NCBI RefSeq assembly: GCF_030757795.1 | Contig: NZ_JAUQWH010000011.1 | Span: 1 to 64,000, forward strand | From: Actinoplanes oryzae | GTDB lineage: Bacteria; Actinomycetota; Actinomycetes; Mycobacteriales; Micromonosporaceae | DNA length: 64,000 bases | Reading direction: 5' to 3' | Shown here: in pieces, positions 8,312 to 15,936 of the stretch | Layout: the number at the start of each line of letters is the position of its first letter | Numbering within the stretch: the first letter of the stretch is position 1 | Made by a program: the position numbers and the translations under genes | Notes under the pieces: generated by a model | Told to the model about the DNA's origin: nothing | The model's database searches: none | What the model saw: the letters and a program-made list of their open reading frames with translations, nothing else

Positions 8312-9154
8312 ATGAGCACCCTGCACGTGACCCGCGACCGCGGCGTCGTCACCGTCGTCCTCGACAACCCGCCCGTCAACGTCCTCAGCCTGCCGATGAT
8401 GGGCGAGCTGATGACGCTGCTGCACGAGCTGCGCGGCGACGGGACCGCCAAGGTGATCGTCTTCTCCAGCGCCGACCCGGAGTTCTTCCTCGCCCACGTC
8501 GACATGACGCTCGTCGACGACGCGGAGGCGATCGCCGACCCGACCGCCGGGGCGCCGGAGGGCCTCAACGTCTTCCAGGCCCTCGGCGAGGCCGTGCGCA
8601 CCGCGCCGCAGGTGACCATCGTCAAGCTGGCCGGACTCGCCCGCGGCGGCGGGGCCGAGTTCGTCGCCGCGGCGGACCTGAGCTTCGCCGCCGTCGGCCG
8701 GGCCGGCCTCGGCCAGATGGAGGTGCTCGGCGGCATCGTGCCCGGCGGCGGCGGTACGCAGTATCTGCTGCACCGCACGGGCCGCAACCGCGCGCTGGAG
8801 ATCGTCCTCGGCGCGGACCTCTTCGACGCGGAGACCGCCGAGCGCTACGGCTGGATCAACCGCGCCCTGCCGGCCGGCGAGCTCGACGGCTTCGTCGACC
8901 GGCTCGCCCGCGCCATCGCCGACCTGCCCGAGGGCACGATCGCAGCGGTCAAGAGCGCGATTCCGCCGTACGACCTGAGCGCCGGCATGCTGCGCGAGCA
9001 CGAGGCGTGGGCGAGCCAGTTCGCCCGTCCCGCCGCGGAGCAGCTGCTCCGCGGCGCGCTCGCCGCCGGCGCCCAGACGCGCGACGGCGAGCGGAACCTC
9101 GAGGAGCTGCTCAGGCGGGCTGGACGAGGAACGACGTCGCCGGCTGGTCGCTGA
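8312..9154 (+). CDS. Enoyl-CoA hydratase/isomerase family protein
   Basis: The 280-residue protein has the crotonase fold markers: NPPVNVLS at the N-terminus, the first oxyanion-hole region around FFLAHVD, the second one LARGGGAEFVAAADL, and the GQMEVLGGIVPGGGGTQ segment. The Glu in QMEV sits where hydratases carry one catalytic Glu; the second is not obvious in IVPGGG, so hydratase activity is not assured and an isomerase or hydrolase role is possible. It is preceded by AAGGAA and divergent from the hxlR gene with a palindrome between. The 3' end overlaps the convergent AbfB-domain gene by 44 bp. Confidence 0.85.
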   Translation: MSTLHVTRDRGVVTVVLDNPPVNVLSLPMMGELMTLLHELRGDGTAKVIVFSSADPEFFLAHVDMTLVDDAEAIADPTAGAPEGLNVFQALGEAVRTAPQVTIVKLAGLARGGGAEFVAAADLSFAAVGRAGLGQMEVLGGIVPGGGGTQYLLHRTGRNRALEIVLGADLFDAETAERYGWINRALPAGELDGFVDRLARAIADLPEGTIAAVKSAIPPYDLSAGMLREHEAWASQFARPAAEQLLRGALAAGAQTRDGERNLEELLRRAGRGTTSPAGR

Positions 9155-9722
9155 GCTCGTCGATGTAGAGCTCGGTGTCGCTGCGCCGCGTCAGCACATG
9201 ATCCGGATAGTTCTTGGACTTCAGGCGCACGGCGCCGGCGGGCGCCCCGGACACCGGGCAGAACGTGGCGTCCTCGCGGAACAGGTCCGAGTCGTCGGCC
9301 TTGTCGAAGCGCAGCCGGTAGTCGAAGTGGCGCAGCCAGCCGCCGCCGGGCTCGCGGAACGAGAAGCACGCGTCGTCGGCGAGCCCGGCGCTCACGGTGA
9401 GCACCATGCGCTCGTCGGCGGAGAAGACCGCGAAACCGTCGTCACCGACCGACAGGAAGGAATCCTTGTCGCCCCACGGGGACAGCAGCCACGAGCCCGC
9501 GGCGAGCTTGACCGGCGCCGGCGACGTGCGGGACGGCTGGGGCTTCGCGGACGCGCTGGTCACCGCGGCGGCGGCCGGCTGGGGAGTGCCGTCCGACGAC
9601 CCGGTGACGAGCCAGACGCCGATGCCCGCGGCGACGAGGACCGCCACGGCGACGAGGGCGAGGACGGCGGGGTGCATGCGGCCGACGGCACCCCGGCGCG
9701 GCTCTTGGCCGTACACAGTCAT
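9111..9722 (-). CDS. Membrane-anchored AbfB (CBM42-like) domain protein
   Basis: ATG 9722 was chosen because AGGAGA lies 9 nt upstream; the frame upstream of it looks non-coding. The 203-residue protein has a short cytoplasmic N-terminus, one transmembrane helix (about residues 18-40), a Pro/Ser/Ala linker, and then a domain with the AbfB beta-trefoil signatures: LRHFDYRLRF, SDLFREDATFCPV and LKSKNYPDHVLTRR followed by ELYIDELSD. AbfB domains bind arabinose-containing glycans. No catalytic domain is present, so this looks like an isolated surface glycan-binding protein. Its 3' end overlaps the convergent hydratase gene. Confidence 0.75.
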   Translation of the reverse strand: MTVYGQEPRRGAVGRMHPAVLALVAVAVLVAAGIGVWLVTGSSDGTPQPAAAAVTSASAKPQPSRTSPAPVKLAAGSWLLSPWGDKDSFLSVGDDGFAVFSADERMVLTVSAGLADDACFSFREPGGGWLRHFDYRLRFDKADDSDLFREDATFCPVSGAPAGAVRLKSKNYPDHVLTRRSDTELYIDELSDQPATSFLVQPA

Positions 9723-9808
9723 GGTTGTGAATCTCCTGATGCCACACGATTGGGGGAAGTTTGCGAGATTACGCGACGGCGTCCACAACCCGGAAACGCG
9801 GAGGCACG

Positions 9809-10594
9809 ATGGCGGGCATGAGCCAGCCGGACACGACAGTGCCGCAGTCCGCCCGCATCTGGAACTACTGGCTGGGCGGTTCCTACAACTTCCCCGTCGA
9901 CCGCGAGGCCGGAGCCGAGTATCTCAAGGTCTTCCCCGGCATCTCCGAGCTCGCCCGCGAGTCCCGCCGCTACCTCACCCGGGCCGTCACCTGGCTCGCC
10001 ACCGAGGCGCACATCACCCAGTTCCTCGACGCCGGCGCGGGCCTGCCGGCCGCCGACAACACCCACCAGATCGTCCAGCGAGCCAACCCCCGCGCCCGCG
10101 TCGTCTACGTCGACAAGGACCCCTACGTCCTGGAGAACGGCCGCGCCATGCTGGCCGGCACCACCGGCGTGACCTACGCCGAAGCCGACCTCCAGCAGCC
10201 CGCGACGGTCCTCGCCGCCGCCGCCCGGGACCTCGACCTGACCCGCCCGGTCGCCCTCGTCCTCAACGGCGTCCTCGGCCACATCCCCTCCACGGCCGAG
10301 GCCCGCCACATCGTCACCACCCTGGTCGCCGGCCTGGCACCGGGCAGCTACGTCTCCCTCAGCGACGGCAGCCTCCAGGAGCGGCAGGACGCCGGCATCA
10401 ACCTGGCCCAGGACGCCTACAACACCAGCGGCGCCGTCCCCTACCTGCTGCGGACGCCGGAGGAGTTCGCCGGCTTCTTCACCGGCCTAGACCTGGTCGA
10501 GCCGGGCATCGTCCCCGTGGTCCGCTGGCACCCCGACCCCGGTGACGACCAGACCAGCACCGACCAGTACGGCGGCATCGGCCGCAAGCCCTGA
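9809..10594 (+). CDS. PF04672 family SAM-dependent methyltransferase
   Basis: The protein (about 261 residues) starts at ATG 9809 or at ATG 9818, with GGAGG at 9800-9804; the second start gives the conserved MSQPD-type beginning. Typical family motifs are seen: ARIWNYWLGGSYNFPVDREAG, FLDAGAGLPAADNTH for SAM binding, VVYVDKDP and VALVLNGVLGHI. The family (S-adenosyl methyltransferase, formerly DUF574) is greatly expanded in actinomycetes and has no firm substrate. A paralogue with the same motifs is at 42464-43261. It begins about 85 bp from the divergent AbfB-domain gene. Confidence 0.88.
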   Translation: MAGMSQPDTTVPQSARIWNYWLGGSYNFPVDREAGAEYLKVFPGISELARESRRYLTRAVTWLATEAHITQFLDAGAGLPAADNTHQIVQRANPRARVVYVDKDPYVLENGRAMLAGTTGVTYAEADLQQPATVLAAAARDLDLTRPVALVLNGVLGHIPSTAEARHIVTTLVAGLAPGSYVSLSDGSLQERQDAGINLAQDAYNTSGAVPYLLRTPEEFAGFFTGLDLVEPGIVPVVRWHPDPGDDQTSTDQYGGIGRKP

Positions 10595-10672
10595 CCCGGC
10601 CGTCGTAGAAGCGGCGTCGCACATAGACGAGGCCATCGTCGGTCAGGACAGGCTCGCCTGCGGGACGACTGA

Positions 10673-10849
10673 TCAGTTGCGCCAGCCGCGGCGCCAAGGC
10701 GCCGCGGGAAAATACCGGTCCCACCCGGGATGATGGCGCGGTTCCCGCCCGTCGTGAAGCAGTTCGAGGAACCACAGCAGGGCCTCGTCCGCTCCGGCCG
10801 CGCCGTAGCTGTCCAAGCTGACGGGGTTCAATCCCTGCGCGGCCCACAT
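10673..10849 (-). CDS. Small hypothetical protein, possibly the 3' end of a lost gene
   Basis: A 58-residue frame from ATG 10849 reads plausibly as protein: EALLWFLELLHDG followed by HHPGWDRYFPAAPWRRGW, with high third-position G+C. There is no ribosome binding site before the ATG, and the frame continues upstream through the 10862-10895 hairpin. It is therefore more likely the C-terminal remainder of a decayed gene at the edge of the accessory island. No family is recognised. Confidence 0.35.
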   Translation of the reverse strand: MWAAQGLNPVSLDSYGAAGADEALLWFLELLHDGREPRHHPGWDRYFPAAPWRRGWRN

Positions 10850-10861
10850 AGTTCGCAGTAC

Positions 10862-10895
10862 ACGAAGGCGCGAACCGCAGGGTTCGCGCCTTCGT
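10862..10895. terminator. 15-bp perfect hairpin, terminator-like
   Basis: Bases 10862-10876 and 10881-10895 are exact reverse complements (ACGAAGGCGCGAACC and its partner) around a GCAG tetraloop. There is no U tract, which is common for actinobacterial terminators. Just upstream (10828-10852) the plus strand carries GGGGTTCAATCCC followed by GCGCGGCCCACA, resembling the T-arm and acceptor end of a tRNA, but the T stem does not pair properly. This may be the worn 3' end of a former tRNA gene with its terminator. Confidence 0.5.
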
Positions 10896-10998
10896 CGTGT
10901 TGTGCGTGATGACTCCACGCTAGTAGGCATGGTGGCGTTTCCAGCGGCTTCCGCCTAGGATTCGCAGGCGTCAGAATGTGCCGGTGCCTTAGTTCGAG

Positions 10999-11220
10999 AT
11001 GACCACTGATCAGTTGATCGAGTCCGTCGACCACCGTTGCCGCTGAGCAGATCCTCGAACGCGCCGGCCTGCAACGTTTGCTCCGGGCGAAGCTGGACAT
11101 GATCGTCGACGACGTGCTTGTGGTCTCCGAGGAGTTCGGGACCTCCGCCGCCGCGTCGACCTGCTCGGCGTGGACCGGACCGTACCCCTCGTGGTCGTGG
11201 AACTGAAACGCACAACCAGA
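10999..11220 (+). pseudogene. Frameshifted remnant of a PD-(D/E)XK nuclease-like gene
   Basis: After an ATG at 10999 and an early TGA, one frame reads AEQILERAGLQRLLRAKL and then MIVDDVLVVSEEFG. The reading then shifts by one base near 11140 and continues as RRRVDLLGVDRTVPLVVVELKRTT. Together these reproduce the N-terminal half of actinobacterial PD-(D/E)XK (NucS/DUF91-like) proteins, where VDLL...VVELK holds the catalytic Asp and Glu-x-Lys. The rest is missing: sequence after 11220 is unrelated. At least one nonsense change, one frameshift and a 3' truncation make it a clear pseudogene. Confidence 0.6.
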
Positions 11221-11340
11221 ATATCTAGTTCGCGCCAGAGCCGAGCATGGGAGCCAGAGGTTCGCGGCTTTCGGTCCGCTCTACCGGAACCGGGTCGCCG
11301 CAAGGTTTGCAAGAACCGGCACCAATTGCGGATCTTGGCC

Positions 11341-11512
11341 GGCTCGAACGATCCGAACCACACCGTCCCGGCCAGGAAACTGCACCTATCTGCTTTGACG
11401 CAACGCCCACGCCGGCCACCTCGACGTCTTGGCCGCACAATGCCGCGACCGAGCCTGCGTCCGCAACGAACGACAATGGCGCTGGGACCAAACCGCCATC
11501 CGAGCGGGCTGA
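11341..11512 (+). pseudogene. Decayed transposase-like C-terminal fragment, copy A
   Basis: The translated pieces NDPNHTVPARKLH and, after a frameshift and a Trp-to-stop change, RNAHAGHLDVLAAQCRDRACVRNERQWRWD match the tail encoded on the opposite strand at 11988-12242 (NHPNHTVLARKL, RNANVRHPDVLTAQRRERARV, RQQRWGRPR). Shared order and spacing show they derive from the same gene family. The basic tail resembles the ends of actinobacterial DDE transposases, but the IS family cannot be named with confidence. Confidence 0.5.
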
Positions 11513-11592
11513 CCCCAACACCCCAAACGTTCCTGGCCAGGGCACCAGCTATCTAATTTCCGCACTTGAAGGGAGTTTGATCCTCTGAGAAG

Positions 11593-11799
11593 CTAATCCT
11601 TCTCAGCCTTGCGCCTTCCGATAAGAACCCCCCCGAGGAGCAGAACCAGTCCGATTATAGCGACGAGTACCCAAACTGCTCGCCAAGTCCCGTCACCGGA
11701 AGAGAGGGCGGCTGTCAAGACGCCAAGTGCCACACCGACGAGGACAGCTGTGAGAAGTTTGCTTCGGGCTGTCAAGAACAGTCTCCGTCCCGTCGACAA
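11593..11799 (-). CDS. Small two-helix membrane protein, candidate immunity protein of an orphan RHS tip
   Basis: The 68-residue protein starts at TTG 11799, with GGAGG 9 nt upstream on the minus strand. A basic N-terminus is followed by two transmembrane helices (about residues 14-32 and 41-61), a short loop containing Trp, and a charged tail GRRKAEKD. Size and topology match the small membrane protein at 12356-12559. Its start overlaps by 28 bp the end of an upstream hydrophobic glycine-rich frame that resembles an RHS toxin tip. That arrangement suggests an immunity gene; this is an inference, with no recognised family. Confidence 0.6.
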   Translation of the reverse strand: MSTGRRLFLTARSKLLTAVLVGVALGVLTAALSSGDGTWRAVWVLVAIIGLVLLLGGVLIGRRKAEKD

Positions 11800-11948
11800 T
11801 CATTGATTCCTCCTAGAGTGAAAGCTCCTCCTGCCAGACCGACCATGCCTGCGCCGACAAGCGCCGTGCCTAACGCGAATCCGGACAGCACGGCGGGGGC
11901 GAAGGCTGCACCGAGCAGCGCGGCGCCGACAACACGCACCACCCGAAG
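11772..11948 (-). pseudogene. Orphan hydrophobic tip fragment resembling an RHS C-terminus
   Basis: Between a TAG at 11949-11951 and a TGA at 11772-11774, the minus strand encodes 58 residues: VVGAALLGAAFAPAV, then SGFALGTALVGAGMVGLAGG, ending NDCRRDGDCS. The hydrophobic Gly/Ala-rich character and the position directly before a small membrane-protein gene mirror the intact RHS tip and its downstream gene at 12356-12700. No start codon with a ribosome binding site is present (two GTG codons near 11937-11942 are possible), so it is interpreted as a displaced tip left after recombination. It is absent from standard ORF calls because it lacks an ATG. Confidence 0.5.
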
Positions 11949-11987
11949 CTAGTGCGATGACCACAAACGTTCACCGGTTCTGATCCG

Positions 11988-12242
11988 TTAGACGGCCCTC
12001 GTTCGGGGCCGGCCCCAGCGTTGCTGACGCTCGCTGCGGACCCGGGCTCGTTCGCGACGCTGCGCGGTCAGCACGTCGGGGTGGCGGACGTTGGCGTTGC
12101 GCCACCGCAGGTAGTTCTGCAGCTTGCGGGCCAGGACGGTGTGGTTCGGGTGGTTCGAGTAGCAGCCGTAGAAGCGGCGGATGCCGTGCGTGCTGCGGAG
12201 GCGCCGAGGGCGGCACAGCGGTACACGAGGCCGGTAGCTGAT
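11988..12242 (-). pseudogene. Transposase-like C-terminal fragment, copy B
   Basis: An open frame of 84 residues without its own start ends at TAA 11988-11990. It reads THGIRRFYGCYSNHPNHTV, LARKLQNYLRWRNANVRHPD, VLTAQRRERARVRSERQ and QRWGRPRTRAV. It is the better-preserved homologue of the fragment at 11341-11512, in the opposite orientation, and both tails point towards the orphan tip module between them. The 5' part of the gene is missing. A DDE transposase origin is likely but the IS family was not identified. Confidence 0.5.
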
Positions 12243-12316
12243 TCACGCCCGACACCTCCACCAGCACCCCGCCGAACAGCGACAGTGTCCAGCGGCACTC
12301 AGCATGGACACGTCCC

Positions 12317-12350
12317 GCTGCCCGGCTGCTTGGTGCAGCAGCCGGGCAGC
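12317..12350 (-). terminator. Hairpin terminator after the small membrane-protein gene
   Basis: Bases 12317-12330 (GCTGCCCGGCTGCT) and 12337-12350 are exact reverse complements with a 6-nt loop. The hairpin starts 5 bp after the stop codon of the 12356-12559 gene, so it probably ends the RHS transcript. No U tract follows. Confidence 0.65.
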
Positions 12351-12355
12351 CAGCG

Positions 12356-12559
12356 TTATCGCCTGGTACGCCTGCTTCTCGCGAACGCCACAGCAAACAA
12401 CGTGAGGATGGTGGCCATCCACGCGACGGCGAGAACGACCACTGGGACATCGGGCAGGAAGAGGCCCAGCACGCTAAGTACCACCGTCACCGCCACGCCC
12501 CAGGCTACGAACTTGATTGCTGCTCGCACGTTCGCCCTGGATGTATCGCCGTTTGTCAT
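12356..12559 (-). CDS. Small two-helix membrane protein, candidate RHS immunity protein
   Basis: ATG 12559 is preceded by GGAGG at good spacing (the ATG at 12565 touches the Shine-Dalgarno sequence and is unlikely). The 67-residue protein has two hydrophobic helices (about residues 15-34 and 37-58) joined by a short LPDVP turn and ends with a basic tail SRRTRR. It lies 38 bp downstream of the RHS gene on the same strand and is followed at once by a strong hairpin. Polymorphic toxin immunity genes sit exactly there, and a membrane immunity protein would suit a membrane-active tip. No family is recognised, so the role is inferred. Confidence 0.65.
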   Translation of the reverse strand: MTNGDTSRANVRAAIKFVAWGVAVTVVLSVLGLFLPDVPVVVLAVAWMATILTLFAVAFARSRRTRR

Positions 12560-12597
12560 TTGCATACCTCCGGACGCAGGGAGCGGTGTGTTCCTGT

Positions 12598-15500
12598 TCA
12601 GAAAATCGCTGCAAAAGGCCCGGTGAGCAGGCCGACCGCGCCAGCGTCGGCAACGTCTTCCCGTGTGCCGCCACCGATTGCTGAACCGGCCATGCCACCG
12701 AGCGTCGCCCCGATGCTGCCCAGCACAAACCCGCCCGCTACGCAGGCGACACTGAGCGTGACACATCCTCCGACGACCAAAAGGCCTAGGAAGGCTGAGG
12801 CGCCGGCTCCTGCACCGATGTTCTCGGTGAAGTCCTTGAGCGGGGGGAAGTTGCCGGTGGGATCGGTGTAATTGACAGGGTTGGCACCCGCATATGCATA
12901 GCGGTTTCCATTGCTCGGGTCCCCGATGAAGCTAAGGCTGTCTTGCTGGGTGAAGCGGCCTTGGTTGGGGTCGTACCAGCGTTGGCCGTACCGGGTGAGC
13001 CGGGTGTAGGGGTCGTAGGTGCCGGCCGCGTAGCGGATGATGTTGGTTTGGCCCAGGGCGGTCTCGGTGCTGGTGGACTGCACGGTGCCGTAGGGGTCGT
13101 AGGTGTAGGTGGCGGCCACGGTCTTGTTGCTACCCACGACGGCAACGATCGAACCAAGTCCATCTTGGACGTAGGCGTAGTCGGTGGTGCCGACGCGCAG
13201 GCCGAGCGGGGTGCCAAGTCCGTCGCGTTCGACGTAGACCGTCTGGTTGTTGCCGTTGGTCCAGGACTGCAGCCAGGCCATGCCGTGCTGGTCCTCCATG
13301 CCGTAGTTGAGCTTGAAGGTGCCCGCCGTGGCCAGTTCGACCTGGTCGGTTCCGGCGTAGGTGTAGTCGGCGGAGCCGCCGGGGCCGTAGGCGTAGGTCA
13401 TCTGGTTGGCGGCGTTGTACTGCAGTGTGCCGATCTCGGGTTCGGTGACGCGGGTCTGGTTGCCGCGTGCGTCGTAGGTGTTGCCGGTGGTGGTGATCTG
13501 GTTGCCCGAGTTGTAGGCAAGTGACTGGGTGGTGGTGCCGGCACGGACGACGGTCTTGCGGTTGCCGTTGGTGTCGTAGGTGTACTCATAGGTGCTGCCG
13601 GCGTAGTTGGTGGCCTTGGTCAGCCGGTTGCCCTTGTCATGGCTGAACTCGCTGACCGTGCCGGCGATCTCATCCTTTTGCCATTGCCGCAGGCCGGTGT
13701 CGTCGTCCTTGGCCGTCGAGCAGGCTTGCCCGGAAACGTACTTGGCGTAGCAGTAGGTGGTGTCGAAGACCTTGACCGGGGTGACCGAGTCACGGGTGGA
13801 GGTGATCCGGGTCGGCCGGTCGGACTTGTCGTAGGTGGTCTGCGTGTGCAGGGCCCACGTGCTGTTGGTGTCGTTGGCGGCGAAGTAGGTGTGGGTGCGG
13901 TTGCCGCTCTTGTCGTAGGTGAAGTTGTAGCGGGTGCCGCCTGCGGTGTCGAGGCGCACGAGCCAGTTGCGGGTGTTGTAGTAGTACTTGGTGGTGCCAC
14001 GGCCGTCGATGAGCTGCTCGAGGTTGCCGGCCGGGTCGGGGCGGTAGGTCTGCACCGGGGTGTTCGGGGCGGTGCGGATGCGCATCCGGTTGAGCTGGTC
14101 GTACTGCCAGGTGGTGGTGCCGGTCGCGTCGGTGCGGGTCAGCAGGTTGCCGCCCGCGCCGTACTGGAAGGTGACGGTGGTGGTGCTTGGGCAGCTGGTG
14201 CCGGAGTACTCGCTGGTCAGCTGCCGGTCCTGGGTGTCGTAGGTGTAGGTGGTGGTGCAGGACCCGGCGGTGGCGGTGCTCAGTCGTCCGTACGCGTCGT
14301 AGGTGAAGGTTTTGACCGGCAGGCCACTGCCGGTCGGGGGTGTCAGCTTGGTGAGCTGCTTGTTCGCGTCATAGGTGTAGGTGGTGCCGTTGGTGTCGTT
14401 GCCCGGATCGGTCGATTTCTTGACCGTGCCGTCGTCGTTGTAGTCGACCTTGGCCTCAGCCGCGAGCGCGTCCTTGGCAGAGGTCTGGTTCCCGGCGCCG
14501 TTGTAGGTGTAACTGCTGCTGTTGCCCTGGGTGTCGATCGACGAGGACGGCTGGAAGTTCGCCGTCGGGTTGGTCGAGGTGGCCGCGTTCGCGTAGGCGG
14601 CACTCGCACTGGAGCCGCTCGGCGAGGCTGACTTGGTCAGCGACTCCCCGGCGTTGGCGCCGTAGGTGTTGGTGACGGTGCCGCCTTCGGGTGACACCGA
14701 GGAGGCGACGTCGCTGAACGGGGTGTAGGTGTCGCTGCGCTCGTTGCCCGCCGGGTCGACGGTCTTGGTGACCCGCTTCTGGTCGTCGACCGTGTAGGTG
14801 GTGTGCGGCACCGAGGTCACCGGCTGCGACAGGTTCTGCCGGGGATCCGCTACATCGGTCTGCGTGCTCGAGGTGTACGCGAACCGGGTCATCGAGCCTT
14901 CGCCGGTGGCGTTGACCGTGACTTGGTTGACCGAGGTGACCCGGTGCTGTCCGTCGTAGGTGATGTCGACGCGCGTGTCGTCGGCGTCGGTGGTGATCCG
15001 GGTCAGATCCCCTGCACTGCTGTACTCGAAGGACGTGCTGCGGTAGCTCGTCGACTGGATGTTCTGCAGCCGGCCCGAGCTGTCGTAGGCGTACGTGGCG
15101 GTGCGCGACGTGCTGCCATCGGCCCACTGCCGGTACCGGCTGATCTTGCCGTCGGTGTAGCCGACTTCCACGGTCTTGCCCGGGGCAGTGCCTTTGTCGG
15201 ACACGACGGTGGCCCAGTTGGCGCCGCTGTAGGTGTAGTCGGTGACGTTGCCGTTGCGGTCCTCAGTCTTGTCCAGCACACCGTCAGCGGTGAAGAACAG
15301 TTCCTTGCCCGAGTCGTGCTCGGTCAGCTTCCACCCGGAGCCATCCTTGGCAAGACTCGCCTTGAACACCCCCGGGGCGGTGTAGCCGCTGCCGGACTTG
15401 GTGAACTTACCGACCACACCGTCCGCGGCGGCATAGGTGACCGAGCCGTCCGAGGTGGCTTCGTACAGCCGGACATCGGCACCGCTGCGGCTGCGCCAGC

Positions 15501-15936
15501 CCGGACCGAGGGAGCCGTTCGGCAGGTTCGTGCCGAGCAGCAGACTGTTGAACGACGCGCCGAGGGTGGTGTTGCCGGCAATACCCGGCAGGGTCAATTC
15601 GGTGCTGGTGAGCAGCAGATTGCCCGAGCCGACGTTCACCTTCATGTCGAGCCGGTCGGTCAACGAGAACGACACCTGAGTCGCGCCGCGAACGGGCCCG
15701 GTGCCTTTCGGCACCGACGGCGGATCGGCCACCGCCGCCGTCGAGGCCACCGCATTACGAGCGGGACTGGTGTAAAGCCAAACCTTGTCGCCGGTCTTCG
15801 GCGAGAAGACCGGCTCGATCACCGCAGCGGCCGAAGGGACTTCCTCGGCCGAAGCCGGCGAGCCGCCCACCCCTATGAGGGACGAGGCGGTCAGGACAAC
15901 CGTGGCCACCGGCAAGGCGGCACGATGCCGTGTCAT
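12598..15936 (-). CDS. Secreted RHS/YD-repeat protein with hydrophobic glycine-rich C-terminal tip
   Basis: ATG 15936 (GGGAG close upstream) gives 1112 residues with a Sec signal peptide (MTRHRAALPVATVVLTASSL, predicted cut after ASA). Dozens of YD repeats (YTYDANGN, YTYDTQDRQL, FTYDKSGNRTH) follow, ending in the RHS core GQRWYDPNQGRFTQQDSLSF and the junction ANPVNYTDPTG. The ~85-residue tip after it contains GAGAGASAFLGLLVVGG, then CVAGGFVLGSIGATLGGMAG and ends TGPFAAIF, a glycine-zipper-like membrane segment. RHS shells enclose and deliver variable C-terminal toxins; here a pore- or membrane-active tip is inferred. A small membrane-protein gene follows after 38 bp. The open frame extends to 16167 but that part is leader. 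Confidence 0.9.
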   Translation of the reverse strand: MTRHRAALPVATVVLTASSLIGVGGSPASAEEVPSAAAVIEPVFSPKTGDKVWLYTSPARNAVASTAAVADPPSVPKGTGPVRGATQVSFSLTDRLDMKVNVGSGNLLLTSTELTLPGIAGNTTLGASFNSLLLGTNLPNGSLGPGWRSRSGADVRLYEATSDGSVTYAAADGVVGKFTKSGSGYTAPGVFKASLAKDGSGWKLTEHDSGKELFFTADGVLDKTEDRNGNVTDYTYSGANWATVVSDKGTAPGKTVEVGYTDGKISRYRQWADGSTSRTATYAYDSSGRLQNIQSTSYRSTSFEYSSAGDLTRITTDADDTRVDITYDGQHRVTSVNQVTVNATGEGSMTRFAYTSSTQTDVADPRQNLSQPVTSVPHTTYTVDDQKRVTKTVDPAGNERSDTYTPFSDVASSVSPEGGTVTNTYGANAGESLTKSASPSGSSASAAYANAATSTNPTANFQPSSSIDTQGNSSSYTYNGAGNQTSAKDALAAEAKVDYNDDGTVKKSTDPGNDTNGTTYTYDANKQLTKLTPPTGSGLPVKTFTYDAYGRLSTATAGSCTTTYTYDTQDRQLTSEYSGTSCPSTTTVTFQYGAGGNLLTRTDATGTTTWQYDQLNRMRIRTAPNTPVQTYRPDPAGNLEQLIDGRGTTKYYYNTRNWLVRLDTAGGTRYNFTYDKSGNRTHTYFAANDTNSTWALHTQTTYDKSDRPTRITSTRDSVTPVKVFDTTYCYAKYVSGQACSTAKDDDTGLRQWQKDEIAGTVSEFSHDKGNRLTKATNYAGSTYEYTYDTNGNRKTVVRAGTTTQSLAYNSGNQITTTGNTYDARGNQTRVTEPEIGTLQYNAANQMTYAYGPGGSADYTYAGTDQVELATAGTFKLNYGMEDQHGMAWLQSWTNGNNQTVYVERDGLGTPLGLRVGTTDYAYVQDGLGSIVAVVGSNKTVAATYTYDPYGTVQSTSTETALGQTNIIRYAAGTYDPYTRLTRYGQRWYDPNQGRFTQQDSLSFIGDPSNGNRYAYAGANPVNYTDPTGNFPPLKDFTENIGAGAGASAFLGLLVVGGCVTLSVACVAGGFVLGSIGATLGGMAGSAIGGGTREDVADAGAVGLLTGPFAAIF

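Noticed and set aside
10776-10856. Possible tRNA gene ending in GGTTCAATCCC ... CCCACA
   Set aside because: No matching acceptor 5' strand, D-arm or anticodon arm upstream, and the T stem has mismatches; kept only as a possible remnant of a 3' end.
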